Shown: piece by piece, positions 39,913 to 48,763 of the stretch
Layout: the number at the start of each line of letters is the position of its first letter
Position numbering within the stretch: position 1 is the first letter of the stretch
Origin: Rhizobium sp. R711
GTDB lineage: Bacteria; Pseudomonadota; Alphaproteobacteria; Rhizobiales; Rhizobiaceae
NCBI RefSeq assembly: GCF_002211365.1
Contig: NZ_LOKZ01000008.1
Coordinates: 56,074 to 120,073, forward strand
Direction of reading: 5' to 3'
DNA length: 64,000 nucleotides
Translations under genes and position numbers: made by a program
The notes under the pieces: model-generated
Told to the model about the DNA's origin: nothing
The model's input: the letters and a program-made list of their open reading frames with translations, nothing else
Database searches by the model: none

Positions 39913-40941
39913 TCAGCGCGCACCCCAGGTGTCGGTGAGCCGGTAGCCCTCTGGCCAGGGATCCGACGGATCGAGCATGTGCTGATGGGTGCCGGTGATC
40001 CAGGCCCGGCCAGAAATCTCCGGCAGGATCGCCGCGCGATCGCCGACTTTCGTCGTGCCGAGAATGCGGCCGGAGAAGGTCGAGCCGATCAGCGAGACAG
40101 CCGTTAGACGATCTTCGAGCTTCATCTGGCCGCGCGCATGCAATACCGCCATGCGCGCCGACAGCGCCGTCCCGGTCGGCGAGCGATCGACCTTGCCGGG
40201 CTGGATCGCGACGGCGGCGCCCGCACGCAGGCCTTCGGCGGTGCGCTCCACCGACCCTGCGAAGAGGCAGAAGGAGAAGTGCTTCCAGTCTGGATTTTCC
40301 GGGTGATGAAATCCGAGCGCCGTGTTGGCGGCGTTGGTGATACGCACGCCCAGCTTCGCAATGTCATGGGCCTCGTCCGGCGTCAGGCTGAAGCCCATCG
40401 CGGCTGCATCGACGATCACGAAGCTATCGCCGCCGTAGGCTGTATCGACGGTCAGCGTGCCCAGGCCCTCAACTTCCAGCTTCGCATCCAGCCGCTCGGC
40501 GAAGCTCGGCAGGTTCTGCACGAAGATGCGCTCGGCCTTGCCGTTGCGGCACTCGGCACGTACGCGAACAAGGCCTCCGGGGGCTTCCAGGGTGATTTCA
40601 GTGACGGGCTCCTCCATCGGCAGGATGCCACTGTCCAGCAACACCGTGGAGACGCAGATCGAGTTCGATCCTGACATCGGCGGCGTGTCCTCGGGCTCCA
40701 TGATGATGAAGGCGGCATCGGCATCGGGATGCTTCGGGGGCACCAGCAGATTAACGTGGCGGAAGACGCCGCCACGCGGTTCGTTCAGCACGAAGTTGCG
40801 CAACGTCCCATCGCGGGCGATCCAGCGGCTTTGTTCCCATATGGTTTCGCCGGGCGGCGGCGTAACGCCGCCAACGATGACATCGCCCACCTCGCCCTCG
40901 GCATGGGCCGACACGACATGGATGGTCTTGGTACTGCGCAT
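39913..40941 (-). CDS. Proline racemase superfamily protein (hydroxyproline epimerase/dehydratase group), Ser/Thr active site
   Basis: 342 aa from ATG with AGGAGGT upstream. The N-terminus [20 protein letters not shown] and [20 protein letters not shown] match 4-hydroxyproline epimerase/3-hydroxyproline dehydratase proteins. Where racemases and epimerases have the first catalytic Cys, this has Ser90 ([14 protein letters not shown]); where the second Cys lies, it has Thr256 ([20 protein letters not shown]), with Asp252 retained. Cys-Cys proteins epimerise and Cys-Thr proteins dehydrate trans-3-hydroxyproline; the Ser-Thr pair does not identify the reaction. Last gene of the transporter-dadA-acnX operon, 9 bp after acnX. 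Confidence 0.85.
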   Translation of the reverse strand: MRSTKTIHVVSAHAEGEVGDVIVGGVTPPPGETIWEQSRWIARDGTLRNFVLNEPRGGVFRHVNLLVPPKHPDADAAFIIMEPEDTPPMSGSNSICVSTVLLDSGILPMEEPVTEITLEAPGGLVRVRAECRNGKAERIFVQNLPSFAERLDAKLEVEGLGTLTVDTAYGGDSFVIVDAAAMGFSLTPDEAHDIAKLGVRITNAANTALGFHHPENPDWKHFSFCLFAGSVERTAEGLRAGAAVAIQPGKVDRSPTGTALSARMAVLHARGQMKLEDRLTAVSLIGSTFSGRILGTTKVGDRAAILPEISGRAWITGTHQHMLDPSDPWPEGYRLTDTWGAR

Positions 40942-40950
40942 GATACCTCC

Positions 40951-42642
40951 TCAGAAAAGCCAATTGGGGAGCCGCGGGGGGACGCGACCAGTTAGAGCCG
41001 CTTCGACACAATCAGCAAGGCTGCCGAAGCGAACGGCGCGGCCGGAGAGCCCTGGGCCGTAGTGGGCATACTTGCCGGAATTCGTCAGCAGGGCACGGGT
41101 CCGCGTCGGGAATACGGGCTCGGAGATCGAACACCAGCAGAGATCTGGCAGCACCTGCACTCCCGCATCCTCCAATCTGCCGAGCAGACCTTCGTTGCGA
41201 GCTTCGCTGATAACCTGCCGTCCGGCGGTGACGATCACCGCGACATCGGGATGCCGGCGACGACCGGCAAGGACCTCAGCCAAGGCGCGGCACTCGGTCA
41301 GGGAGGCGTGCGGACTGCCGATGGCAATGAGTTCAACCTCTTCCGGCCCGCCGTTCAGAACCGTCCACGCGGAGACCATATCGGCCCGGGAGATCAAAGC
41401 ATGATCGGCACCGTCTCGTGCAGCGACAGCAGCTTCAGGCGTGACACCTTCTACATGCAGCATGGGTGCTGCTGAGGTGGTGCCGAAGGCGGCACACAAT
41501 GCCTTGAGATCGTCTCGCGAGGGCCGTGCGGAGCTCAGGCCGCGCAGAAGCGGAATGCGGTCCGGCGCTGCGCGACCGGCGAGATAGCCGATTAGTGGCC
41601 AGAAGGCATCATCGACGCGGTCCGGCAGCTCCACATCGATGACCCGCCGCGCCTTCCGGTGCTCGTCAAGATAGACGCCGGAAAGTGGTGCGCGCCCAGT
41701 CAGCGCGATGCAGAGATCGAGGAAATCGGGGTGCTTTGCCGTCCGCGCGCCGAGGACCGTGTTGGCGAAGATCACCGCATTGGATTCCGCCCAGGCAATG
41801 GATTCGCCCGCCTGCGGCGCGCTTTCGAGCAGGTATGGAGAACAGGTGAAGGTTGGCCGACAGCCCATGCGGACGTAGGCATCGGCAAGCCGCGCGGCCG
41901 CGTCGCCGAAGGCTGAGGGCACGCCCTGCGCCTGCCAATTGGCACGATCGACGGAAATGGCATTCATGGTCGTCGGCACACGAACCTGTGCGCCCATATC
42001 GGCCATCTTTTCCGCGAAGGTGAGGTTCGCCTGGCTCGCATAGATACAGCCGTCGATGTGGCCCTTTGTGACATCCACGAGACCAAGGGCGCCCTGCTGC
42101 GCCGCCATTGCGCAAATGATGCGCATGGCCTGCTGCACGGCGATGCCCTGCTGCCCGTCAAGCATCGCGCGGTCGGCTTCGGTGAGGTCAAGCGTGGCGG
42201 TCGCCGGAGGAGCGATCGGAATCTCCAACCCGTCTGCCACAACCGCCGCATCGCTGATGTCGGCGGTATGGGCGTGAGAGAGCGCCGCAAAGGCTTCCCG
42301 CCCAAGCCGCAGGACGGGCAGCGGCTTGCCGAACATTTCCGACGCGATCAGCGCGCCGAGCGTCAGCACGTCCTCGGCTTCGGAAAAAACCAGGGCAGCC
42401 GGTGCGCGACCTGTCAGCACTAGATCAAGAAGCACACCGGAACCAGTGCAGGATCCGCGGCTCGACGGCATCATCAGGATGCCACCGGTGAGACAGGTCC
42501 CGTGGAGTGGATGGTGCACGTCGATTACGCTGCCGGTCGCCGGGTCCACTCCTCCCCAGAAGCTCAAAGCCTCCTGGGTGGCGATGATGCGGCCACTGGC
42601 GGAACCATCGAGAATGCTGCGATCGAGTGCGGACTGTTTCAT
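40951..42642 (-). CDS. Aconitase X (AcnX type I), probable cis-3-hydroxy-L-proline dehydratase
   Basis: 563 aa. The small swivel domain is fused at the N-terminus (about 1-130: [20 protein letters not shown], then [20 protein letters not shown]) and followed by the large aconitase-like domain ([35 protein letters not shown], then [20 protein letters not shown]). That is the type I AcnX layout. Agrobacterium AcnX of this type was shown to dehydrate cis-3-hydroxy-L-proline to pyrroline-2-carboxylate. Conserved cysteines for the iron centre are present. It follows the DadA-type gene by 86 bp and overlaps no neighbour. Confidence 0.9.
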   Translation of the reverse strand: MKQSALDRSILDGSASGRIIATQEALSFWGGVDPATGSVIDVHHPLHGTCLTGGILMMPSSRGSCTGSGVLLDLVLTGRAPAALVFSEAEDVLTLGALIASEMFGKPLPVLRLGREAFAALSHAHTADISDAAVVADGLEIPIAPPATATLDLTEADRAMLDGQQGIAVQQAMRIICAMAAQQGALGLVDVTKGHIDGCIYASQANLTFAEKMADMGAQVRVPTTMNAISVDRANWQAQGVPSAFGDAAARLADAYVRMGCRPTFTCSPYLLESAPQAGESIAWAESNAVIFANTVLGARTAKHPDFLDLCIALTGRAPLSGVYLDEHRKARRVIDVELPDRVDDAFWPLIGYLAGRAAPDRIPLLRGLSSARPSRDDLKALCAAFGTTSAAPMLHVEGVTPEAAVAARDGADHALISRADMVSAWTVLNGGPEEVELIAIGSPHASLTECRALAEVLAGRRRHPDVAVIVTAGRQVISEARNEGLLGRLEDAGVQVLPDLCWCSISEPVFPTRTRALLTNSGKYAHYGPGLSGRAVRFGSLADCVEAALTGRVPPRLPNWLF

Positions 42643-42728
42643 TCAGGTGAGGCCTCAAACGGGGAGATGGCGGTCACCAACGGGGGCGTTACGAGCCAAC
42701 ATCGCTGTCGGCTCGCTGTTCGCCTCCG

Positions 42729-43979
42729 TCAGAATCTTTGGGGCGAGAAGGACGTGATGTCGATCGCGGGCTTCTTGCCAGTCAACAAATCCGCGACGAT
42801 CCGTGCGGTGCCTGCCGACTGCGTCAAGCCGAGATGGCCGTGACCGAAAGCGTAGATCACCCGCTGCGTGTCACGGGCTTGGCCGATGGCGGGCAGGCTG
42901 TCGGGCAAGGACGGGCGGAACCCCATCCATTGCACGCCGCCCTGCGGCTTCAGGCCGGGCAGGAAATTGCGCGCCTTCTGCAGCATCGCGTCCGAGCGGC
43001 GGAAATTCGGCGGGAGCTTGAGACCTCCGAGTTCAACGGCGCCACCGATGCGGATACCCGTCGATAGCCGGGTAACGACAAAACCGTGGCTGCCGAAGGT
43101 AATTTGCGTCCGCAGGTCGAAAGCCTCGGGAGGAAGCGTGGTATTGTAGCCCCTCTCCGTTTCGAGCGGAATGTTCTCGCCGATCGTGCGGGCCACTTGG
43201 TGCGAAAAGGCGCCCGCCGACAGAACCACCCGTGCAGCACGTCGCGAGGCTCCATCGACGCTTACAACATCGACGCCGCCCTCGCCGGGACGCAAAGTCG
43301 TGACTTCTGCGCGCTCGATCGCGCCGCCCAAGGCGCGGAAATGATCCGCCAGGGCCAGGGTATATAGCTTGGGATCGGCGATCGAGTACCAGCCGGGCGT
43401 GAAGGTGCCGTGAGTAAAGCGCGGCGCCAGACCCGGTTGGATCTCGGCGATACCCTTGGCATCAAGGTGATGGAACTCGATCCCATGCGCTTCCCGCGCC
43501 TTCCAGCCGGGAAGCGAGGCCTTCAATTCCGCTTCGCCTTCGTAGACCTGCAGATTGCCGTCCTTGCGCAGCATGGCAGCGGTGCCGGCCTGCTGAAGGA
43601 ATGGCTCGAGCTCGGCCTTCGAAAGGTCCATCAGCGCGGTTTGCGCCGCAGTCGAATGAGCGACACGGCCCGGCGCGCAGGCACGCCAGAACCGGAACAT
43701 CCACGGCGCTATCTGCAAGGCATAGGAAGGCGGCACCGACAGCGGGCCGAGCGGATCGAGAAGCCACTTCGGCGCTTTCTTCAGGATGCCGGGCGAGGCA
43801 AGCGGCAGGATGTCGGTAAAGGCGAAGGCGCCGGCATTTCCTGCCGATGCTCCAGCAGCGGGGGCCTCCCGGTCGAGTACGACCACGGAAAGCCCTCTTG
43901 CCTGTGCTGCGATCGCCGCGGAAAGTCCAACGACACCCGCGCCGATCACAATGACGTCAGGTTGGTTTTGATTGTTCAT
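42729..43979 (-). CDS. FAD-dependent D-amino-acid dehydrogenase (DadA-like; D-hydroxyproline dehydrogenase candidate)
   Basis: 416 aa from the second of two ATGs (43979; GAGG 5 nt upstream). FAD Rossmann motif DVIVIGAGVVGLSAAIAAQA, then DAO domain with GGAVELGGLKLPPNFRRSDA and C-terminal IYAFGHGHLGLTQSAGTARI. In hydroxyproline catabolism such an enzyme oxidises cis-4-hydroxy-D-proline to pyrroline-4-hydroxy-2-carboxylate; that role is from context. It starts 7 bp after the transporter ATPase gene. Confidence 0.88.
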   Translation of the reverse strand: MNNQNQPDVIVIGAGVVGLSAAIAAQARGLSVVVLDREAPAAGASAGNAGAFAFTDILPLASPGILKKAPKWLLDPLGPLSVPPSYALQIAPWMFRFWRACAPGRVAHSTAAQTALMDLSKAELEPFLQQAGTAAMLRKDGNLQVYEGEAELKASLPGWKAREAHGIEFHHLDAKGIAEIQPGLAPRFTHGTFTPGWYSIADPKLYTLALADHFRALGGAIERAEVTTLRPGEGGVDVVSVDGASRRAARVVLSAGAFSHQVARTIGENIPLETERGYNTTLPPEAFDLRTQITFGSHGFVVTRLSTGIRIGGAVELGGLKLPPNFRRSDAMLQKARNFLPGLKPQGGVQWMGFRPSLPDSLPAIGQARDTQRVIYAFGHGHLGLTQSAGTARIVADLLTGKKPAIDITSFSPQRF

Positions 43980-43986
43980 CATTGCC

Positions 43987-44709
43987 TCAATGGGTAGCAG
44001 CCAGAAAAGCCTGCAGCTCCGGGTTCTTCGGCGCACCGAACAGCTCTTCGGGCGGAGCTATCTCGGCCATCACGCCCTTGTGGAAGAAGGCAACGCGGTC
44101 TGACACTTCACGTGCGAACTTCATTTCGTGCGTGACACAGATCATCGTCATTCCTTCGGAGGCGAGCATGCGCAGCGTGTCTAGCACTTCGCCGACAAGC
44201 TGCGGGTCAAGCGCTGAGGTGACCTCATCGAACAGCATGTATTCCGGCGACATGGCCAGCGCCCGGGCAATCGCCATGCGCTGCTGCTGGCCGCCGGACA
44301 TACGGTTCGGATAGACCTTGAGCTTCTCCCCAAGGCCGACGTGGGTGAGCTGCTTCACGGCGATCGCTTCGGCTTCCGCCTTGGAGAGGCCGATCACCTT
44401 TCGCGGCGCGAGCATGACGTTTTCCAGCACGGTCAGATGCGGGAAAGCGTTCCACTGCTGGAAGACGATGCCGAGCTTGCGGCGGAGCTTGTTGAGGTCG
44501 GTCGCCTTGGCATGGACATCAGTGCCGTCAACGACAATACGACCGCTGTCAATTGCTTCTAGGCCGTTGATACAGGTGAGCAGCGTCGACTTTCCCGAAC
44601 CGGAGCCACCAATGATGGTCAGCACCTCACCCTTCGGGACAGTGAGGTTGATGCCCTTCAGAACCTCCAAAGGGCCGAAGGATTTGCGGACGTTTTCAAT
44701 CTCAATCAT
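43987..44709 (-). CDS. Polar amino-acid ABC transporter, ATPase
   Basis: 240 aa from ATG 44707-44709. Walker A IIGGSGSGKSTLLTCINGLE, signature RMSGGQQQRMAIARALAMSP, Walker B YMLFDEVTSALDPQLVGEVL, H-loop MICVTHEMKFAREVSDRVAF. GlnQ/HisP-type. It overlaps the upstream permease gene by 8 bp. Confidence 0.94.
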   Translation of the reverse strand: MIEIENVRKSFGPLEVLKGINLTVPKGEVLTIIGGSGSGKSTLLTCINGLEAIDSGRIVVDGTDVHAKATDLNKLRRKLGIVFQQWNAFPHLTVLENVMLAPRKVIGLSKAEAEAIAVKQLTHVGLGEKLKVYPNRMSGGQQQRMAIARALAMSPEYMLFDEVTSALDPQLVGEVLDTLRMLASEGMTMICVTHEMKFAREVSDRVAFFHKGVMAEIAPPEELFGAPKNPELQAFLAATH

Positions 44710-45355
44710 TGGGAGACCACCGTTTTTCGAGATACCCGCCAATCCGGGCGATGGGAAAGCTGATAATGAAGTAGACGGCACCGCAGATCATCAGAATGAA
44801 CAGCGGCTCCTGCAGCCGGGTCACGAGAATCTGCGAGGCGCGCAACAGCTCGATCAGGCCGAGCCAGAGCACCAGCGCTGAATCCTTCATGACGCCGAGC
44901 GTCAGGCCGATCCAGGAGGGAAGCGAAACGCGGGTGGCGAGCGGCGCAACAATATAGCGCATGTCCTGCCACCAGGTCATGCCGAGCGAGCGAGCCGCGC
45001 GGCGCGTGGTTGGCGGTACCGCGGAAATGCCGCCGCGAACGATCTCGGTGCAATAGGCGGCCGTATAGAGCGACAGCACGACGCAGGAAGTCGTGAACGG
45101 GGGCCAGCCAAGCCGCATGATCGACTGGAGGGCGTTGCCAAGCACGAGCTGGATCAACAAAGGCACCGAGCGGAAGACGTCGAGCGTGAAGGTCAGCGGC
45201 GCCGACCAGTAGGGTCCGAGTTCGACGCGGATCATCCCAAAAAGGATACCGAGAATGGTCCCGGCAACAACCGAAACGACCGTGACCGCAAGCGTCATTC
45301 CCGCGCCTTGCGCGAGGAAGGCCAGATCACTCCAGGTGAGGGCAGCACTAAACAT
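44702..45355 (-). CDS. Polar amino-acid ABC transporter, permease
   Basis: 217 aa. Five hydrophobic segments; conserved HisM/GlnP-type loop YTAAYCTEIVRGGISAVPPT, then RRAARSLGMTWWQDMRYIVA. It pairs with the neighbouring permease. Overlaps the ATPase gene by 8 bp and starts 12 bp after the other permease. Confidence 0.92.
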   Translation of the reverse strand: MFSAALTWSDLAFLAQGAGMTLAVTVVSVVAGTILGILFGMIRVELGPYWSAPLTFTLDVFRSVPLLIQLVLGNALQSIMRLGWPPFTTSCVVLSLYTAAYCTEIVRGGISAVPPTTRRAARSLGMTWWQDMRYIVAPLATRVSLPSWIGLTLGVMKDSALVLWLGLIELLRASQILVTRLQEPLFILMICGAVYFIISFPIARIGGYLEKRWSPND

Positions 45356-45367
45356 CTCTCACCTCTC

Positions 45368-46033
45368 TCAGTAGCGGAACATACGCCAGGCGAGTGCGCG
45401 GGCGGCAAGGGTCAGAAACTTGGCGATGACGTAGTAGATCACGGCAGCCAAGGCGAAGAATTCAAAGGTGCGGAAGGAGCGCGCGTTCAGCTCTTGCGTC
45501 ACACCGGCAAGATCGGTGTTCATGCCGACGGTCACGCCGAGCGATGTCATCAGGACGGCCCAAACCATCTGATTGGTCGCCGGCAGAAAGGCCACGCGCA
45601 GCATCTGCGGCAGCACGATCAGGCGAAAAGCCTGCATCGACGTCATGCCAAGCGAGCGCCCGGCGCGTGTCTGCGTGTCCGGGATCGCTTTTAGCGCGCC
45701 GCGGAAATTTTCTGCGAGATAGCCGGCATTGTTGAAGGCGATACCGACCAGAAGCGCGGTAAACGGGGTGAGGTGAATACCGAAGTTGCCGAGCCCGAAA
45801 TGGGCCATGTAGATCTGGAAGAGCGCAGGCGTGTTTCGCGCGATCTCGACCCAGGCCGTGGCAAAACCATTCAGAATGCGGTTTCCCGATAGTCGGAACA
45901 GGGTCAGCCCGATCGCGCAAGCCAGTCCGACGATCATGGACATGAGCGCAATCTGCAGCGTGACGAGCGCGCCGTCCAGCATATGCGGCAAGGCCTTGAA
46001 CGCTTGGTTCCAGTGGAAGGTGTAGTTGAACAT
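45368..46033 (-). CDS. Polar amino-acid ABC transporter, permease
   Basis: 221 aa from ATG 46031-46033. Signature loop NNAGYLAENFRGALKAIPDT, then QTRAGRSLGMTSMQAFRLIV. Typical HisQ/GlnP-type inner-membrane component. Follows the binding-protein gene by about 70 bp. Confidence 0.92.
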   Translation of the reverse strand: MFNYTFHWNQAFKALPHMLDGALVTLQIALMSMIVGLACAIGLTLFRLSGNRILNGFATAWVEIARNTPALFQIYMAHFGLGNFGIHLTPFTALLVGIAFNNAGYLAENFRGALKAIPDTQTRAGRSLGMTSMQAFRLIVLPQMLRVAFLPATNQMVWAVLMTSLGVTVGMNTDLAGVTQELNARSFRTFEFFALAAVIYYVIAKFLTLAARALAWRMFRY

Positions 46034-46102
46034 GACCGTCTCACCTTTTCGTAAAGCTACGGCGCGAGGAATGACCTCGCGCCGCGGGAGAAACGGCACG
46101 GA

Positions 46103-46912
46103 TTAGCGGTAAACGCCGTTGACCGCGAGCGACGGGACGTCGCCGCCAACCCACTTCTTGTAGAGTTCGGCGTAGCGGCCAGTACGAACCTGCTGGTTGA
46201 TGAACAGGTTCAGGTAGTTGACGAGGCCGTATTCTTCGCGGTTGGTGAAGAGTGCGACGTAGTCGATATCGAACGGCGCCTTGCCGACCACTGCGATGCC
46301 TGGGAACTTGCCGGTCTTGACGTTGGCCTGAGCAACGGTCGAGGTCGAGACGGTGGCGTCAAGCTGGCCCTGGCTCAGTGCCAGGAACACGTCGGCCTGC
46401 GTCTGGTAAGGACGGAACTCACCAACGCCCCAGGCCTTGACCTGCTGTTCGAGCGCGATTGCTTCGTAGGTGCCGGCTGTGGCGCCGACAACCTTGCCCT
46501 TCATGTCTTCAAAGGACTTCACACCCGACTTCTCATTGGCGGTAACCGCCATCTCGAAGGCAAAGTAGGGCACCGTCATGCCAACGGTCTTAGCACGCTC
46601 CAGCGTGTCGGACGTCGAGGCGACGCCGACATCGACGCGACCCGACATCAGTGCCGGAATGCGTTCAGGGAACGGGGTTTCAACGATTTCGGCAGTTACG
46701 CCCAGCGCCTTGGCCAGATCGTTGCAATAGTCCACGTCGAAGCCGATCGGATTGTTGTTCTCGTCGCGCGAACCCATCGGCGGGAAGTCCAGCACGACAG
46801 CGCAGCGCAACGTGCCCGAGCCGATAATGTCATCCAGCTTATCGGCCTTGGCCGGGCTGGTCAGAAGGGTGGCGGTGGCCAGAAGGCTGAAGGCGAGGAC
46901 CGAGGGTTTCAT
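46103..46912 (-). CDS. Amino-acid ABC transporter, substrate-binding protein
   Basis: 269 aa from ATG 46910-46912. Signal peptide MKPSVLAFSLLATATLLTSP, AKA. SBP_bac_3 fold: GTLRCAVVLDFPPMGSRDEN, NNPIGFDVDYCNDLAKALGV, then GRVDVGVASTSDTLERAKTV. The genomic context predicts hydroxyproline or a related imino acid as ligand. First gene of the seven-gene operon that runs to 39913. Confidence 0.92.
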   Translation of the reverse strand: MKPSVLAFSLLATATLLTSPAKADKLDDIIGSGTLRCAVVLDFPPMGSRDENNNPIGFDVDYCNDLAKALGVTAEIVETPFPERIPALMSGRVDVGVASTSDTLERAKTVGMTVPYFAFEMAVTANEKSGVKSFEDMKGKVVGATAGTYEAIALEQQVKAWGVGEFRPYQTQADVFLALSQGQLDATVSTSTVAQANVKTGKFPGIAVVGKAPFDIDYVALFTNREEYGLVNYLNLFINQQVRTGRYAELYKKWVGGDVPSLAVNGVYR

Positions 46913-46984
46913 TCTATTCTCTCTCCCAGAGTTGGTTTGTCGATTGACAGCGAGGCGCACTATTCCCCGTCGGCGCGCGCAAAT

Positions 46985-47012
46985 CAATGCTAAAATACAT
47001 GAAGTATGCAAA
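46985..47012 (-). promoter_or_regulatory. Upstream element shared with the 48.7-kb promoter region
   Basis: On the minus strand TTTTTGCATACTTCATGTAT runs into TTTAGCAT about 75-100 bp before the binding-protein start. It matches the plus strand at 48694-48722 (TCTTTGTATACTCTATGTAT then TTATAACAT) at 18 of the first 22 positions. A common regulator site or common promoter is inferred. Confidence 0.45.
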
Positions 47013-47042
47013 AAGTATAAGTTGAATAGCGGCGATGTCGAC

Positions 47043-47071
47043 AAAAAAGGGCGGCCAAGTCGTGGCCGCCC
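47043..47071 (-). terminator. Terminator of the semialdehyde dehydrogenase gene
   Basis: On the minus strand GGGCGGCCA, loop CGACT, TGGCCGCCC, then TTTTTT. Perfect 9-bp stem, 26 bp past the stop. The T-run is directly followed by GTCGACA, which resembles part of the TTTGTCGACAAA operators further right. Confidence 0.9.
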
Positions 47072-47096
47072 TTTGCTTTTCTACCCTTGATAGGAA

Positions 47097-48614
47097 TCAG
47101 CCGAGAAAATCTTCCGGCAGGAGATCTTCCGGCATGTTCTGGTACGAAACCGGGCGGAGGAAGCGCCGGATCGACATCGTGCCGACGCTCGTTGCCCCAA
47201 AGTTGGTCGAAGCCGGATAGGGTCCGCCATGGACCATGGAATCGACCACCTCGACCCCGGTCGGGAATCCATTGACCAGGACGCGTCCTGCCTTGCGTTC
47301 CAGCACGGGGCGCAGACGACGGGCGTCGGAAATGTCGCCTGCATCCATATGGATCGTCGCCGTCAACTGACCTTCGAAGCCACGAGCGAGCTGCTCCATC
47401 TCATCGATCGTCTGCACACGCACGACAAGGCCGAGCGGTCCGAAGACCTCTTCGCCCAGGGCGTGATCGGCGAGGAACTGTGCGCCAGTCGTCTCAAACA
47501 GGTTCGGAGCGGCTGAGCGGCCGGAGGACTCGCTGGTGAACAGCGATTTGACCGTATTGCGAGTTGCAAAGCGTGACTGCCCATCCTGGTAGGCCTTCGC
47601 GATACCATCGGTCAGCATGGTCTGTGGCGCTACCTTGCCCAGTGCTTCGACCGTTGCGGCAACAAAGCGATCGGCATCGGCGCCTTCCGCCACTACGGCG
47701 ATGCCGGGATTGGTGCAAAATTGGCCGGCGCCCATGGTCAGCGACCCGGCCCAGCCCTGACCCAGCGTTTCGGCGCGTGCCTTCAACGCCTCGGGCAGGA
47801 GGAACATCGGATTGACCGAACCGAGTTCGCCGAAGAAGGGGATCGGCTCCGGCCGCGCTGCGCAGAGATTGAAGAGCGCGCGACCGCCGGCGAGCGAGCC
47901 GGTGAAGCCGACGGCCTTGATCCGCGGATGCTGCACGAGCGCATGACCGACGTCACGGTTGCCGCCTTGGATCAGCGAGAAGACGCCAGGATGAACACCC
48001 GTCTTGCGAATGGCCGCCTCGATGGCCTGCGCGACAATTTCGCCTGTTCCAGGATGCGCCGAATGCCCCTTGACCACGACAGGGCAACCCGCCGCGAGTG
48101 CGGCCGCCGTATCACCGCCGGCAGTCGAGAAGGCCAGGGGGAAGTTCGAAGCTCCGAAGACAGCCACCGGGCCGACCGGGCGCTGGATGAGCCGGATCTC
48201 CGGGCGCGGCGCAGGTTGACGGTCTGGCAATGCAGCATCCAGGCGGCGGTCGAGGTATTCGCCCTTTTCGATATGGTCGGCGAAGAGACGCAGCTGGCCG
48301 GTCGTGCGACCGCGTTCGCCCTGCAGGCGCGCTTCTGGCAGGCCCGTTTCCTGGCTACCGATCTCTGTGATTGCCTCGGCACGAGCCTCGATCTCGTCAG
48401 CGATGGCGCGAAGGAACGCCGCCCGCTGTGCGCGCGTCGAGTAGCCATAGCTCCAGAATGCATCTTCGGCTGCCTTGCAAGCGCGGTTCACCAAGTCGAC
48501 CGTGCCAATAGCGAATTGATGCACTGGACCATGCGCCGGCGCGGATGCAAAAGTACCCGCTCCATCGAGCCATTCGCCCGCGACGAGGTGTTTTCCATTG
48601 GGAGTGAAGACCAT
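47097..48614 (-). CDS. Aldehyde dehydrogenase, alpha-ketoglutarate-semialdehyde type
   Basis: 505 aa from ATG 48612-48614. ALDH family with AVFGASNFPLAFSTAGGDTA (Asn157), Lys182 in VVVKGHSAHPGT, Glu263 in FFGELGSVNPMF and the nucleophile Cys300 in MGAGQFCTNPGIAVVAEG. The short loop sequences (SRKGA.. absent, TNPG near the Cys) match the KGSADH class that converts alpha-ketoglutarate semialdehyde to alpha-ketoglutarate, the last step for hydroxyproline, arabinose or glucarate. The neighbourhood favours hydroxyproline. Divergent from the LDH2-type gene. Confidence 0.9.
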   Translation of the reverse strand: MVFTPNGKHLVAGEWLDGAGTFASAPAHGPVHQFAIGTVDLVNRACKAAEDAFWSYGYSTRAQRAAFLRAIADEIEARAEAITEIGSQETGLPEARLQGERGRTTGQLRLFADHIEKGEYLDRRLDAALPDRQPAPRPEIRLIQRPVGPVAVFGASNFPLAFSTAGGDTAAALAAGCPVVVKGHSAHPGTGEIVAQAIEAAIRKTGVHPGVFSLIQGGNRDVGHALVQHPRIKAVGFTGSLAGGRALFNLCAARPEPIPFFGELGSVNPMFLLPEALKARAETLGQGWAGSLTMGAGQFCTNPGIAVVAEGADADRFVAATVEALGKVAPQTMLTDGIAKAYQDGQSRFATRNTVKSLFTSESSGRSAAPNLFETTGAQFLADHALGEEVFGPLGLVVRVQTIDEMEQLARGFEGQLTATIHMDAGDISDARRLRPVLERKAGRVLVNGFPTGVEVVDSMVHGGPYPASTNFGATSVGTMSIRRFLRPVSYQNMPEDLLPEDFLG

Positions 48615-48693
48615 CTGCGATTCCTTTCTTGAGGGCCGGGGTGCTTTACGCGAAAATCCATCCGGAGGCGAATTGCGCAAGTCGAATCTTTGT

Positions 48694-48722
48694 ATACTCT
48701 ATGTATTTATAACATCAACACT
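48694..48722. promoter_or_regulatory. Promoter region element between the dehydrogenase and LDH2-type genes
   Basis: A TTTGTATACTCTATGTATTT segment lies in the 149-bp divergent region; see the matching copy upstream of the transporter operon at 46985-47012. AT-rich in a GC-rich window, so likely promoter or operator. No experiment or known consensus was used. Confidence 0.45.
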
Positions 48723-48763
48723 CGATCGCCATCGGCGGCCGGGCCATCCATGAGAGACATAAG

